This document shows, one piece after another, positions 25,328 to 34,894 of a DNA stretch of 64,000 nt. The number at the start of each line of letters is the position of its first letter. The stretch's first letter is position 1. Both the position numbers and the translations under genes were made by a program. This DNA is from Chloroflexota bacterium (GTDB taxonomy: Bacteria; Chloroflexota; Dehalococcoidia; UBA2979): positions 45,641-109,640 of the forward strand of contig VGPD01000001.1 in assembly GCA_016875635.1 (NCBI GenBank), given 5' to 3'. The notes beneath the pieces are model-generated. The model was not told the origin of the DNA and made no database searches. It was given only the letters and a program-made list of their open reading frames with translations.

Positions 25328-26259
25328 GTGAACGACGACGAACCGAAGCACGCCCCCGCCGGGAAGATGCACGCGGGGGAGTTTGATATCGACGAACCCC
25401 TCGTCCGCCGGCTGCTTGCCGGGCAGTTCCCGCAGTGGGACGGCCTTCCGCTGAAGCCGGTGACCTCCGCAGGCACCGACAACGCGCTCTACCGGCTCGG
25501 CGAGGAGATGGCGGTCGCCTGCCGCGCGTCGATTGGGCCATCGGGCAGGCGGAGAGAGAGCGCCTGTGGCTGCCGGTACTCGCCCCACATCTACCGCTCG
25601 CCATCCCCGTCCCGATCGCGAAAGGCGTACCCGCGGAAGGGTATTCGTGGGATTGGTCGGTCTACCGATGGCTCCCCGGCGAGAACGCGATCAGCGGACG
25701 TATCGCTGACTTGCGGGAGGCGGCGACCGCTCTGGCGCAATTCGTGAGCGCGCTGCACGGGATCGACGCCACAGGCGGGCCCGGGCCAGATCAGTACAAC
25801 TCGTTCCGTGGCGTGCCGCTGGCCAGGCGTGATCCCGCGGTCCGGAATGCCCTCGCAGCCCTCTCTGGCACGGTCGATGTCGAGGCAGCGACCGAGGTGT
25901 GGGAAGCGTCCCTGCGGGCGCCAGTATGGCAAGGCCAGCCCGTCTGGCTGCATGGAGACATCCACGCGGGAAACCTACTGGTCGACGGCGGCCGGCTCAG
26001 CGCCGTCATCGATTTCGGGTGTCTCGGTGTAGGCGATCCGGCGTGCGACCTGATGGTTGCGTGGAACCTCCTCACAGATGAGAGCCGAGCCGTCCTTCGA
26101 GTCGCCCTCGACGTGGACGACGCGACGTGGGCACGAGGTCGAGGGTGGGCGCTGTCGATGGCGCTGATCGCGCTGCCGTACTACCGGGACACGAATCCAG
26201 TGATCGTGGCCGCTTCGAACCGCACCCTGGCAGAGGTCCTCGCCGAGCGGGACTCCTAG
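25328..26259 (+). pseudogene. Aminoglycoside phosphotransferase (APH)-family protein, broken by a one-base frameshift
   Basis: Two overlapping frames together make one protein. The first (from GTG 25328, or more likely ATG 25367) reads up to LYRLGEEMAV. The second continues RLPRVDWAIGQAERERLWLP to the end. Adding one base near 25515-25519 (GGTCGCC to GGTCCGCC) joins them perfectly. The second part keeps the catalytic HGDIHAGNLLV and the metal-binding DFGCLGVGDPACDL of small-molecule kinases. All other positions look intact, so the shift is either very recent or a sequencing error. The natural substrate is unknown; many such proteins are not resistance enzymes. Confidence 0.8.
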
Positions 26260-26621
26260 AGCACCGTCGTCTGGGAGTCGGTGCGCATCACCGTCAGATG
26301 GGTCATCGGTGACCCGGTGTCGCCGGCGCCGTGCCAGTGGTCGGTGTTGGGCGGGATGACGACCGCGTCGCCGGTGGCGATCGTCGCGACGCCGTCGCGA
26401 TCGCCGACCTGGCCGACGCCGTTCAGGACATAGAGGAACTGCTCGCTGGTGTGGCGGTGCATGCGCGTCCGCGCGCCCGGCGCGAAATGGACGAGCGACG
26501 CACCGATGTGCTGGCTGTCGCTGCCCGTGAGGGCGTGGCCGTAAACCTCGCCCTCGAAGATCGGCTGGCCGGTGCGGTGGACGGTCTCGCCCTCGGCGGC
26601 ACGGATGATCCTGAGTGTCAT
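26256..26621 (-). CDS. Single-domain cupin protein
   Basis: The 121-residue protein has both cupin motifs: the metal-binding RMHRHTSEQFLYVLNG and the second PPNTDHWHGAG. Such cupins bind a metal ion and act as small oxygenases, isomerases or sensors; the reaction here is unknown. Its end overlaps the convergent phosphotransferase by 4 nt. The ATG at 26621 is the only good start. Confidence 0.85.
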   Translation of the reverse strand: MTLRIIRAAEGETVHRTGQPIFEGEVYGHALTGSDSQHIGASLVHFAPGARTRMHRHTSEQFLYVLNGVGQVGDRDGVATIATGDAVVIPPNTDHWHGAGDTGSPMTHLTVMRTDSQTTVL

Positions 26622-26780
26622 ATGGGGTTCCCTCGCTGGTCACACGCGACGAGGCGCGAGTGTAAGGGCGAGAGCCGGCGCGCCCTGTGTCGGAGTGACC
26701 GGGCTCGATGGTGGAGAGCGTTCGATGACGGCGTGAGGCTCGTACCGCCTCGGCTGTGCCGGAGGCGCCACATCCCCCTG

Positions 26781-26803
26781 CCCCGTTCCCCGAGGGAGCG
26801 GGG
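26781..26803. repeat. Palindromic intergenic element
   Basis: CCCCGTTCCC and GGGAGCGGGG form a 10-bp stem (one G-T pair) with a 3-nt loop. It lies in a 244-bp gene-free gap with CATCCCCCTGCC before it. It resembles the second hairpin of the element after secA (40784-40805), suggesting a small dispersed repeat family. Confidence 0.35.
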
Positions 26804-26865
26804 TGAGCGAGAGGCGCGACGCTCCTCACTACACGCGTTGGGGACGACCTCGGTACCCTTTCTCC

Positions 26866-27588
26866 ATGCCATCAACTCGACCTGACCTCTGGCGACCTGT
26901 TGAGGAATCGCCCGACCACCCGATGCGCACGATCGCGGGGGCGATCGTGGGGAACGGTGTGCGGCTGCGGATTGAGATCGGGCCGAAGAACAACGTCGGC
27001 AGCGACTACTTCCGGATCACGCTGGTCACGGACCTCGAGGGCGCGGCGGACGAGGCGGTCTGCTTCGGGCTGATCAACCGCGGCCAGTTCCCCGGCTTCA
27101 ACTGGGTGGAGGTCACTGACTTCCAGGGGCGCTTCCCGCTGGCGGGGTCGACCGTCGAGGTGCCGGAGGGGATCGACGGCAACATCGTGAAGACGCTGGG
27201 CCGGCTGGTGCCGGCGGGCGGGCACCTGATGATGGAGTACGACTCCGCGCACCGCTCGATCACGGCAAAGGCGCTCGCGCAGCAGGTGCCGCCGGTCGCC
27301 ACGCCCCTCGGCGGGATGATGTTCGCGGCGAACTGCGGCACCTGGTTCACCGACTGGTACATCTCGGAAGGCGGCCGCGAGGGCGCGCGGAAGCTCCAGG
27401 GGTTCCGCGCGGTGGACGCCGACCACGCCGCGCGGCGCGGCCGCGAGATGCTGGAGGGCCTCGAAGCCTTCCTCGGACGGGCGAAGGACTGCGACTGGGA
27501 CGTGCAGGCGGCCTGCATCCCCGTGGCCCAGGCGACCGTGACGGCGCTCCGCGCACGCCTCCTCGTCCCGGACGGGCCGCTGGCGTAG
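26866..27588 (+). CDS. Conserved-looking hypothetical protein upstream of fbp
   Basis: The 240-residue protein is soluble and rich in Gly, with no signal or membrane segment. GNGVRLRIEIGPKNNVGSDY near residue 35 and GGMMFAANCGTWFTDWYISE in the middle look like conserved motifs. The start vaguely recalls DUF1122-type proteins, but I am not sure of this. ATG 26866 is preferred over the track's GTG 26803, which adds a low-complexity leader. It lies 150 bp upstream of fbp. Confidence 0.65.
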   Translation: MPSTRPDLWRPVEESPDHPMRTIAGAIVGNGVRLRIEIGPKNNVGSDYFRITLVTDLEGAADEAVCFGLINRGQFPGFNWVEVTDFQGRFPLAGSTVEVPEGIDGNIVKTLGRLVPAGGHLMMEYDSAHRSITAKALAQQVPPVATPLGGMMFAANCGTWFTDWYISEGGREGARKLQGFRAVDADHAARRGREMLEGLEAFLGRAKDCDWDVQAACIPVAQATVTALRARLLVPDGPLA

Positions 27589-27737
27589 GCGAGAGCCGCC
27601 TGTCAGCGTCATCGCCGAATCTGGATTGCCGGGTTCGGCGGCGCCCGATAGCATCGTGGCATCCCCGGCCGCAGCGATACGGCAAGCCGTGCCTCCGAGG
27701 TCGCCTCGAGGGTGCGGGCAGGACGTGAGGACGCAGC

Positions 27738-28832
27738 ATGCCCCAGACGTTGAGCGTGATCAAAGCGGACATTGGCGGATTCGTTGGCCATTCCGCGATG
27801 CACCCGGAGGTCCTCGCCGAGGGCCGTGAATGGATGGCGAAGGCCGTCCAGTCCGGGATGTTGATCGACGCGCAGGCACAGTCCTGCGGCGACGACATGT
27901 TCCTGATCATGTCCCACGACCGGGGCCAGGACAACACGGAGATCCACAAGCTGGCGTGGGACACCTTCATCGCCGGCACCGAGATCGCGAAGAAGCTGAA
28001 GCTGTACGGCGCGGGCCAGGACCTGCTGGTGGACGCCTTCTCGGGCAACATCCGCGGGATGGGCCCCGGCTCCGCGGAACTCGAGCTCGTCGAGCGCCAG
28101 TCCGAGCCGATCATGGTGTTCATGGGCGACAAGACGTCGTCCGGCTCGTTCAACCTGCCCTTCTACAAGGTGTTCTCCGACCCGTTCAACACGGCCGGGC
28201 TCGTGATCGCGGAGGCGCTGCACGACGGCTTCGCGTACGAGGTCCACGACCTGAAGAACGGCAAAAAGATCGTGTTCAACTCGCCGGAGGAGATCTACGA
28301 CCTCCTGGTGTTCATCGGATCGCCCGCGCACTATGCGATCAAGCGCGTGGTCGCGCGTTCGACCGGCGAGGTCGCCGCGGTGTCGTCGACGGACAAGCTG
28401 TCGCTGATCGCCGGGCGCTACGTCGGCAAGGACGACCCGACCGCCATCGTGCGGATGCAGGGCGCCTTCCCCGCCGTGGGCGAAGTGCTCGAACCGTTCA
28501 CGACGCCTTACATCGTCGAGGGGTTCATGCGTGGATCGCACTACGGGCCGTGGATGCCGGTGAGCCTGGCGGATGCGACCCCGACGCGGTTTGACGGTCC
28601 GCCGCGCGTGGTGGCCCTCGGTTTCCAGCTGGCGAACGGGAAGCTGGTCGGACCGCGCGACATGTTCGCGGACATCTCGTTCAACAACGCGCGCCAGGAG
28701 GCGAACGACATTTCCGACTTCCTGCGCAAGCACGGCCCGTTCGAGCCGCACCGCCTGCCGCTGGACGAGATGGAGTACACGACGATGCCTGCGGTCGCCG
28801 CGAAGATGGCCAACCGCTGGTCTGACATCTAG
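27738..28832 (+). CDS. fbp: Bifunctional fructose-1,6-bisphosphate aldolase/phosphatase
   Basis: One active site condenses triose phosphates and then removes the 1-phosphate, giving a one-way gluconeogenic step. The 364 residues fit the class V enzymes of archaea and deep bacterial lineages. Family signatures are LSVIKADIGGFVGHS at the N-terminus, GDDMFLIMSHDRGQDN (metal ligands), PIMVFMGDKTSSGSFN and the lysine in STDKLSLIAGRYVGK expected to form the Schiff base. The presence of this enzyme suggests gluconeogenesis directed from C3 units, often in thermophiles or autotrophs. A hairpin terminator follows. Confidence 0.95.
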   Translation: MPQTLSVIKADIGGFVGHSAMHPEVLAEGREWMAKAVQSGMLIDAQAQSCGDDMFLIMSHDRGQDNTEIHKLAWDTFIAGTEIAKKLKLYGAGQDLLVDAFSGNIRGMGPGSAELELVERQSEPIMVFMGDKTSSGSFNLPFYKVFSDPFNTAGLVIAEALHDGFAYEVHDLKNGKKIVFNSPEEIYDLLVFIGSPAHYAIKRVVARSTGEVAAVSSTDKLSLIAGRYVGKDDPTAIVRMQGAFPAVGEVLEPFTTPYIVEGFMRGSHYGPWMPVSLADATPTRFDGPPRVVALGFQLANGKLVGPRDMFADISFNNARQEANDISDFLRKHGPFEPHRLPLDEMEYTTMPAVAAKMANRWSDI

Positions 28833-28855
28833 CGAGCCGGTCCGGCTCATGCACT

Positions 28856-28881
28856 GACGGGCCTCGCCAGCGAGGCCCGTC
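28856..28881 (+). terminator. Terminator after fbp
   Basis: GACGGGCCTCGC and GCGAGGCCCGTC are perfect inverted repeats almost back to back, giving a long G+C-rich hairpin 24 nt after the fbp stop. No strong T-run follows. Confidence 0.6.
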
Positions 28882-28896
28882 CTGATCAGAGGCCCC

Positions 28897-29487
28897 ATGC
28901 CACGCCTGCTGCTTTCCACCTCCAATGCCGGCAAAGTGCGGGAGATCCGCGAGATCCTCGCGGGCACCGGCTGGGACGTCGTGACCCCGCGCGAGGTCAA
29001 CGTGACCTTCGCCGCGCCGGTCGAGACGGCACGTTCCTACGCGGAGAACGCCATCGCGAAGGCGGTCGCCGCCGCGGAGGCCTCCGGCCTGCCCGCCCTC
29101 GCCGACGACTCCGGCATCGAGGTGGACGCCCTCGACGGAGCGCCCGGCCCGCTTTCGGCGCGCTTCGGCGGCCCGACGCTGAGCGATGCGGAGCGCTGCG
29201 CGCTGCTGCTGCGCCGGCTGGAGGGTGTCCCCCCTGGGCGGCGGGGCGCCCGGTTCCGCGCGGTGGTCGCCCTCGCGCTCCCCGGCAACCGCGTGGTCGC
29301 GCGCGAGGGCGTCCTCGAAGGGCGGATCGCCCTCGCGCCGCGTGGCGCGAATGGATTCGGCTACGACCCGGTGCTCGAACTGCCCGACGGACGCACGGTC
29401 GCCGAGATCGGGGCGGAGAAGCAGACGCTCTCCCACCGCGCCCGCGCCATCGCCTCGATGGCGGAGGTGCTGCGCGGGCTGGCGTAG
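28897..29487 (+). CDS. rdgB: XTP/dITP diphosphatase (RdgB/HAM1)
   Basis: The enzyme removes non-canonical purine nucleoside triphosphates from the pool. The 196-residue protein has the family markers LLLSTSNAGKVREI, the metal/catalytic ADDSGIEVDAL, RRGARFRAVV, GANGFGYDPV and LSHRARAI in the usual order. It starts 15 nt after the fbp terminator. It is followed by moaA with a 39-nt gap. Confidence 0.95.
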   Translation: MPRLLLSTSNAGKVREIREILAGTGWDVVTPREVNVTFAAPVETARSYAENAIAKAVAAAEASGLPALADDSGIEVDALDGAPGPLSARFGGPTLSDAERCALLLRRLEGVPPGRRGARFRAVVALALPGNRVVAREGVLEGRIALAPRGANGFGYDPVLELPDGRTVAEIGAEKQTLSHRARAIASMAEVLRGLA

Positions 29488-29526
29488 CGTCATGCACCGT
29501 CGTGCCAGACGGCCTACACTGAGCGC

Positions 29527-30594
29527 ATGAGCCCGGCAGCCGGTACGCCGCACCCGGAGTGGGACGACCTCGACAACGGGGGAGCCGGCGGCGGCGCATT
29601 GGTCGACACCCTCGGGCGACCGATGCGGGACCTGCGGATCTCGGTGACGGATCGCTGCAACTTCCGCTGCCGGTACTGCATGCCGAAGGAGATCTTCGGG
29701 CCCGACTTCGCGTTCCTCACCCGGTCGGCGGTGCTGAGCTTCGAGGAGATCGCGCGGCTGGCCCGGCTGTCCGCGGCGCTGGGTGTGCGGAAGTTCCGCC
29801 TGACCGGCGGCGAGCCGACGCTGCGCGCGCAACTCCCGGCCCTCGTCCAACTCCTGCGTGAGATCTCGGACGTCGAGATCGCGATGACCACCAACGGTAC
29901 GATGCTGAAGCCGCTTGCTGCGCCGCTGCGCGAGGCCGGCCTCGACCGCGTCACCGTGAGTCTCGACTCCCTCGACGACGCCGTCTTCCGGTCGATGAAC
30001 GACATGGACTTCCCGGTCGCGCTCGTCCTCGAAGGGATCGAGGCGGCGGCGGCTGTTGGTCTGCCGGTGAAGATCAACGCGGTGGTGCGCCGGGGGGTGA
30101 ACGACCACACGCTGATCGACCTCGCCGGGCGGTTCCGCGGCACGCCGCACACCGTGCGGTTCATCGAGTTCATGGATGTGGGGACGACGAACGGCTGGCG
30201 GCTGGACGAGGTGCTCCCGGCGTCCGACCTCGTGCGGATGATCAACGAGCGATGGCCGCTCGAAGCGGTCGAAGCGCAGTACACGGGCGAGGTCGCCCGG
30301 CGGTACCGCTACCGCGACGGTGCGGGCGAAATCGGAATGATCACGTCGGTGACGCAGCCGTTCTGCGGCACCTGCACGCGCATCCGCCTCTCCGCCGAGG
30401 GGAAGATCTACACCTGCCTGTTCGCCGCGGACGGCGTCGACCTGCGTGAGGCGATGCGCGCGGGCGCCACAGACGACGTGCTCACCTCGCTGATCGAGGG
30501 CACCTGGCGCGCGCGCGAGGACCGATACTCGGAACTGCGATCGCAGTCCACGCCCGACCTGCGCAAAGTCGAGATGTCGTACATCGGTGGGTAA
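29527..30594 (+). CDS. moaA: GTP 3',8-cyclase (molybdenum cofactor biosynthesis MoaA)
   Basis: MoaA is a radical SAM enzyme that starts molybdopterin synthesis from GTP. The 355-residue protein has an extra ~25-residue N-terminal tail, then the SAM iron-sulfur motif [13 protein letters not shown], the [10 protein letters not shown] motif and TTNGTML. The second cluster reads [18 protein letters not shown]. The invariant C-terminal GG (YIGG) needed for activity is present. It overlaps moaC by 8 nt. Confidence 0.96.
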   Translation: MSPAAGTPHPEWDDLDNGGAGGGALVDTLGRPMRDLRISVTDRCNFRCRYCMPKEIFGPDFAFLTRSAVLSFEEIARLARLSAALGVRKFRLTGGEPTLRAQLPALVQLLREISDVEIAMTTNGTMLKPLAAPLREAGLDRVTVSLDSLDDAVFRSMNDMDFPVALVLEGIEAAAAVGLPVKINAVVRRGVNDHTLIDLAGRFRGTPHTVRFIEFMDVGTTNGWRLDEVLPASDLVRMINERWPLEAVEAQYTGEVARRYRYRDGAGEIGMITSVTQPFCGTCTRIRLSAEGKIYTCLFAADGVDLREAMRAGATDDVLTSLIEGTWRAREDRYSELRSQSTPDLRKVEMSYIGG

Positions 30595-31081
30595 CGACGA
30601 ACACCCCGGCGGCCTCTCCCACCTCGACGCGCGAGGCGAGGCGCGGATGGTCGACGTCTCCGAGAAGGCGACGACGACGCGCGAGGCCACCGCGCGTGGA
30701 CGTGTGTTCCTCGCGCCGGAGACGCTCGCGCTGATCGTCGAGGGACGCGCGCCGAAGGGCGACGTGCTGGCGACGGCGCGCGTGGCGGGGATCATGGCGG
30801 CGAAGCGCACGCACGAGTTGATCCCGCTCTGCCACCCGCTCCCGATCACCGCCGTGCGTCTCACGCTGGATCCCGACCACGCCGCCTCCACCATCGAGGT
30901 GGAGGCCACGGTGCGCGTCACGGGTCAGACCGGCGTGGAGATGGAGGCGCTCACTGCCGTGAGCGTCGCCGCGCTCACCGTGTACGACATGGTGAAGGCG
31001 GTCCAGCGCGACGTCCGCATCGGCGACATCCGCCTCGTCGCGAAGTCCGGCGGGCGCTCTGGCGATTACCGCGTGGAATAG
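30587..31081 (+). CDS. moaC: Cyclic pyranopterin monophosphate synthase (MoaC)
   Basis: MoaC converts the MoaA product into cyclic pyranopterin phosphate. The 164 residues include [18 protein letters not shown], the active-site [30 protein letters not shown] and a terminal lysine-glycine region (KSGGRSGDY). The start at 30587 overlaps the moaA stop, so the two are translationally coupled. No other mo genes are nearby, although the pathway needs more. Confidence 0.95.
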   Translation: MGNDEHPGGLSHLDARGEARMVDVSEKATTTREATARGRVFLAPETLALIVEGRAPKGDVLATARVAGIMAAKRTHELIPLCHPLPITAVRLTLDPDHAASTIEVEATVRVTGQTGVEMEALTAVSVAALTVYDMVKAVQRDVRIGDIRLVAKSGGRSGDYRVE

Positions 31082-31087
31082 TCCCGG

Positions 31088-31465
31088 CTAGCGGTTTTCG
31101 AGGTAGGCGGTCGCGGAGACGATCGCGCGATGGGCGTACGTGACGAACTCCGCGGGGGGCACCTCCAGCGGCACCAGTTCTTCGTAGCGCGTCCCCACTT
31201 GGTCGGAGTCGATGGCGGCCTGGGCCGCGTCCACGCCGATCTGCAGTTCGTAGAACGCCCCGTCGTCACCGAGGATCACGCAGCCCTGATCCGTACCGAT
31301 CGGCTCCACCTCGATGCCGTAGGCGAAGACGGCGCCCGGAAACGCGGGGAACGGGTCGATCGCCGCGGCGACGCGCTTCAGCTGCTCACGCAGCTGCTGC
31401 GCGGCGCGCGTCACTACCGCATCCGCGATCGCGCGCTCCTGCATCGGGTCGAGGGGATCCGGCAT
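31088..31465 (-). CDS. Hypothetical protein
   Basis: This 125-residue acidic protein begins MPDPLDPMQERAIADAVV, has an amphipathic helix, then a beta-rich centre (GCVILGDDGAFYELQIGV) and a C-terminal helix with HRAIVSATAYL. Composition and codon use look genuine. I do not recognise it. It is convergent with moaC (6-nt gap) and lies 58 bp downstream of the large propeller protein on the same strand. Confidence 0.65.
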   Translation of the reverse strand: MPDPLDPMQERAIADAVVTRAAQQLREQLKRVAAAIDPFPAFPGAVFAYGIEVEPIGTDQGCVILGDDGAFYELQIGVDAAQAAIDSDQVGTRYEELVPLEVPPAEFVTYAHRAIVSATAYLENR

Positions 31466-31523
31466 CGCGGCCTCTTTGCATTCACTCCAAGGGTGAGGCC
31501 TCGATCATATCGAGGCACGGCGG

Positions 31524-33650
31524 CTACCTCGCGGGGGTTGCAGTCGGGGTTGCCGTCGGCGTCGGTGTGGCGGTCGTCGACGGCGTGGCCGTGATCGAGG
31601 GTACGGGGGTCGCGACGCCGCCCGGGGCGACGCTCGGCGGACGCGGCTGGAACCACGCGATGCGGTCGCCGGTCAGGATGTAGACGCGCGCGCCGTCCGA
31701 GGAGACCCCGACGCCTCGCAGGTCGCCGAAGTCGGCGTGGCGGTACTGGCGCTGGAACGCGAGCTCACGGTCGCCGGCGACGATGCGGCGGTTGCCCCGG
31801 TCGGCGACGTAGAGGATGCCGCGCAGCAGGTCTTCGCTCAGCGCGATCGGCGCCTGCAACGGCTTGTCGATCCCCTGTAACAGCGCGGCCTGTTCGCGTC
31901 CCTGACGGAAATGACGCAGACGCACACCGTCCAGCAGGAAGATATCGCCGTCCACCGCCAGTTCACTCGCCTGCGCGATCTCCGCACCGCCGAGCGCGCC
32001 AGTGCGTTCCGAATCGAACCCGTAACCCGCCGGGAGGTAGCGCCAGACCTCGCCGCCCGCGCTGTCCAGGATGTAGAGGTTCCCCAGGTACGCGGTCATC
32101 GCCACCGTCGACTTGAGGTCGGCGGCGCCGCGCAGCGCAATCACGACCGGGCGTGCACTTGCATCGTCGCCGATCGAGAACAGCGTGCGCCCGGCATCGA
32201 GGACGAGGAGCCGGTTCTTCGAGCCGTCCCATGCGATCGCGACCGGATCGCGCGCGGTCGTCCGGCTGTAGGACTCCCCGGCGCGGTAGACCTCGATGGC
32301 GGAGTTCTGCGTCTGCGGGTCGACGCGGAACACACGGCCCCGGCCCGACTCCATCAGCCAGACGGCGCGTTCGCCCACCACGAGTTGCTCCGGGTTGAGC
32401 GGCACGGTCAGCGTGCCGGCGAACGTGAGCACCGGCGTCAGCTGCTCAACGTTCGTGATCGCGTCGAGCAGGTCGAGACGTTCACGTGCACTCTTCTCAA
32501 CTGCCTCGACCCGCGGGTCCTGCGAGGAGATCGCACGCGCCTTCTCCACCTCGACCAGGGCCTGCTGCAACGCCTGCCGGCGCTTGTTCGGGCCAGTGGC
32601 GGAGTCCGCCGCGCTGATCTGCTGCGTCGCCGCCGCGAGCGCGCGGTCCAGTTCGGCGGCCCGGTCCTGGTCCAATAGCCGAGGCAGCAACGCCCACGCG
32701 AGCAGCGCGATCACCGCCGCCAGCCCGGCTACCAGCCCGGCCAACCTCCACGGCACGGCCGCGCCCCCACCCCGACCGGCGCGACCCACGGTCCGAGGTC
32801 TTCGCAACGACGGCAGGCGCGATCCCGCCTTGCGCTGCGATGGACGCCGCCGCTCGACCGGGGGGCCGGAGTCCACGTCTGGCCTCGACACGACGGGGCC
32901 CGAGGTATCCCCCCAATCGCTGCCGCCGCGTGCCGGTGTGCCTGCCGCCCTCATGGAGGTACGGCCTTCCGTCCCATAGTCGAGCGGCTCCGCCTCCTGC
33001 GTCTCGTCGATATCCAGGTCGGCGACGAGGACTGCCGTCATGTCCGGCACGCCACGCGTGCGCCGGAACAGCTCGGCGAGCGCGCGCTCCGGCCCGACCA
33101 CCAGCGCCTCCTCGATGACCTCGCGTCCGATCGCCGGCTCGGCGGCGGACGACAGCAGGAGGATCTCGTGGCCGGCGAGGGGCGTCGCGGTGAACATCGG
33201 CTCGATCGCGGCGTCGCCGCCGAGTGCCTGGGCCGCCGGCGTCCCCTCGGTCCCCAGCCGCTCGATCCGCTCGGGCCCGGCGAGGTAGGCAACCCCGGGG
33301 CCGACCTGCGCGATCGTCGCCTCGCCGTCGCGGATCGCCACGCAGGTCACACCGATGGAAACGCGATGCTCCCGCAGCGACCGCCGGTTCCACTCCGAGA
33401 GGTTGCCGTGGGCCTGGCGCAGCGCGCGCAGCAGACCACCGGTGATCGAGAGCGACTCGCGGGCGAAGAGCGAGGCGACGGCCTCGGCCACCTCTTTGCA
33501 GAAGTCGGCGGAGCGGACGTCGGACGGTTCCGTCAGGACGAGAAGGCGCAGCACCTCCTCCTCGCGCTGCCGCTGGCGGTCGACAAGCCAGGGGCCGTGC
33601 TCCTGCACCTGCCCCCCGACGATGGCATAACGGCCAACCCACGTCGTCAC
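31524..33650 (-). CDS. Degenerate PP2C-like domain, membrane span and beta-propeller protein
   Basis: This 708-residue protein has three parts. Residues 1-215 look like a PPM/PP2C phosphatase fold (GVTCVAIRDGEATIAQVGPG...HEILLLSSAA...DMTAVLVADL). The metal-binding aspartates are replaced, for example VGPG instead of VGDS and SSAA instead of SDGL. A basic linker leads to one membrane helix at about 301-323. An alpha-helical stretch and a beta-propeller (about 400-680) follow outside the membrane. The C-terminus is a TP-rich tail (ATPTPTATPTATPAR). GTG 33650 is the likely start. The role is unknown; a pseudophosphatase sensor is one reading. Confidence 0.75.
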   Translation of the reverse strand: MTTWVGRYAIVGGQVQEHGPWLVDRQRQREEEVLRLLVLTEPSDVRSADFCKEVAEAVASLFARESLSITGGLLRALRQAHGNLSEWNRRSLREHRVSIGVTCVAIRDGEATIAQVGPGVAYLAGPERIERLGTEGTPAAQALGGDAAIEPMFTATPLAGHEILLLSSAAEPAIGREVIEEALVVGPERALAELFRRTRGVPDMTAVLVADLDIDETQEAEPLDYGTEGRTSMRAAGTPARGGSDWGDTSGPVVSRPDVDSGPPVERRRPSQRKAGSRLPSLRRPRTVGRAGRGGGAAVPWRLAGLVAGLAAVIALLAWALLPRLLDQDRAAELDRALAAATQQISAADSATGPNKRRQALQQALVEVEKARAISSQDPRVEAVEKSARERLDLLDAITNVEQLTPVLTFAGTLTVPLNPEQLVVGERAVWLMESGRGRVFRVDPQTQNSAIEVYRAGESYSRTTARDPVAIAWDGSKNRLLVLDAGRTLFSIGDDASARPVVIALRGAADLKSTVAMTAYLGNLYILDSAGGEVWRYLPAGYGFDSERTGALGGAEIAQASELAVDGDIFLLDGVRLRHFRQGREQAALLQGIDKPLQAPIALSEDLLRGILYVADRGNRRIVAGDRELAFQRQYRHADFGDLRGVGVSSDGARVYILTGDRIAWFQPRPPSVAPGGVATPVPSITATPSTTATPTPTATPTATPAR

Positions 33651-33872
33651 GTCGTCACGGACTCCCCACCCGACGACGGCGCGCCGAGGTAAGCGATCGA
33701 GGCCAGGCTGGGGGACGGCGAGGAGGCCTCAGCCGGCGGGGCGAACTCGATACCACGCGATATCCCGTGCAAACCCCGCCCGGTCACGTGCGGATGATAT
33801 GGGCTGCGCCGTCGGGGGGGGGCGAATCCCCGAGCCGGGCCGTCGGAGGCCGGGCCGCGGGGTGGACGTAGG

Positions 33873-34871
33873 CTACGTCCGGCGAGCAGGTGGCCGTCGC
33901 TTCACGGTGGGGTGGATATCGAGGGGCGCCTGCGGGCTCACCATCTCATCGAGGTGGGCGAAGGCAGCGGCTGCAATCATCGCGCCGTTGTCGGTGCAGA
34001 AGATCGGCGGCGGCATGGACACGGCGACGGGGGCACGCTCCAGTACCCGTTCGCGCAGGCGCCTGTTTGAGGCCACGCCACCGGCCAGCAGCACCGACGC
34101 CACACTCTCGCGTTCTGCCGCCCGTGCCGCCTTCTCGGACAGCACGTCCACCACGCTCTCCTCGAAGGCCCACGCGATCTCGGCGCGCGGAGGTGGGTTG
34201 GGCGACTGCACCAGCTGCAGCACGGCCGTCTTCAGGCCGGAGAACGAGGTGTCGTCGCTGCCCCGGAGCCAGGCGCGGGGCAGGCTCAGGCGACGTTCCG
34301 TGGCCGTCGCGGCAAGCGCGGAGAGCGGAGGCCCGCCGGGATACCCGAGGCCGAGCAGCCGCGCGACCTTGTCGAAGGCCTCGCCCGCCGCGTCGTCCCT
34401 CGTGCCGCCCAACCGGGTGAAGGAGCCGTCCTCCTCGACGAGGAGCAACTCCGTGTGGCCGCCGGAGACCACCAGCGCCAGCGCGGGCAGTTCCGGCTCG
34501 CGCTCCAGCAGCCAGTTCGCCCGCACATGGCCCTCGATGTGGTCGACCGGGATCAGCGGCAGGCCGCGCGCGTACGCCAGCCCGCGTGCGGCGTTCAGCC
34601 CGACGACGAGCGCGCCCGGCAGCCCGGGCCCTGCCGTCACCGCGATGGCATCGAGGTCGTCCCAGGTGCAGGAGGCCTCAGCGAGCGCGGCACGGACGAC
34701 CGGGACGAGCGCACGCAGGTGCGCGCGCGCGGCCACTTCCGGCACCACGCCGCCCGTCTCGCGGTGCAACTCTGTCTGTGAGGCGATGACGTTCGAGAGC
34801 AAGCGCCGGCCATCCTCGACGACTGACGCCGCGGTTTCGTCGCAGGAGGACTCGACCCCGAGGATGCGCAT
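33873..34871 (-). CDS. tsaD: tRNA N6-adenosine threonylcarbamoyltransferase (TsaD)
   Basis: TsaD transfers threonylcarbamoyl to A37 of tRNAs reading ANN codons. The 332-residue protein starts MRILGVESSCDETAAS. The metal-binding HIEGHVRANW and the ATP-binding SGGHTELLLV, FDKVARLLGLGYPGGP and CTDNGAMIA motifs are present. The ATG at 34871 is chosen over the track's 23-residue longer start, since the family begins there. tsaB/tsaE are not in this window. It is 23 nt downstream of the cysteine-cluster protein. Confidence 0.96.
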   Translation of the reverse strand: MRILGVESSCDETAASVVEDGRRLLSNVIASQTELHRETGGVVPEVAARAHLRALVPVVRAALAEASCTWDDLDAIAVTAGPGLPGALVVGLNAARGLAYARGLPLIPVDHIEGHVRANWLLEREPELPALALVVSGGHTELLLVEEDGSFTRLGGTRDDAAGEAFDKVARLLGLGYPGGPPLSALAATATERRLSLPRAWLRGSDDTSFSGLKTAVLQLVQSPNPPPRAEIAWAFEESVVDVLSEKAARAAERESVASVLLAGGVASNRRLRERVLERAPVAVSMPPPIFCTDNGAMIAAAAFAHLDEMVSPQAPLDIHPTVKRRPPARRT

Positions 34872-34894
34872 GCTGTCCTGACCGGCCTCGTGGC

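Noticed and set aside
28681-30921. 746-aa minus-strand ORF over rdgB, moaA and moaC
   Set aside because: Composition is that of an antisense frame and three well-supported genes lie on the other strand.
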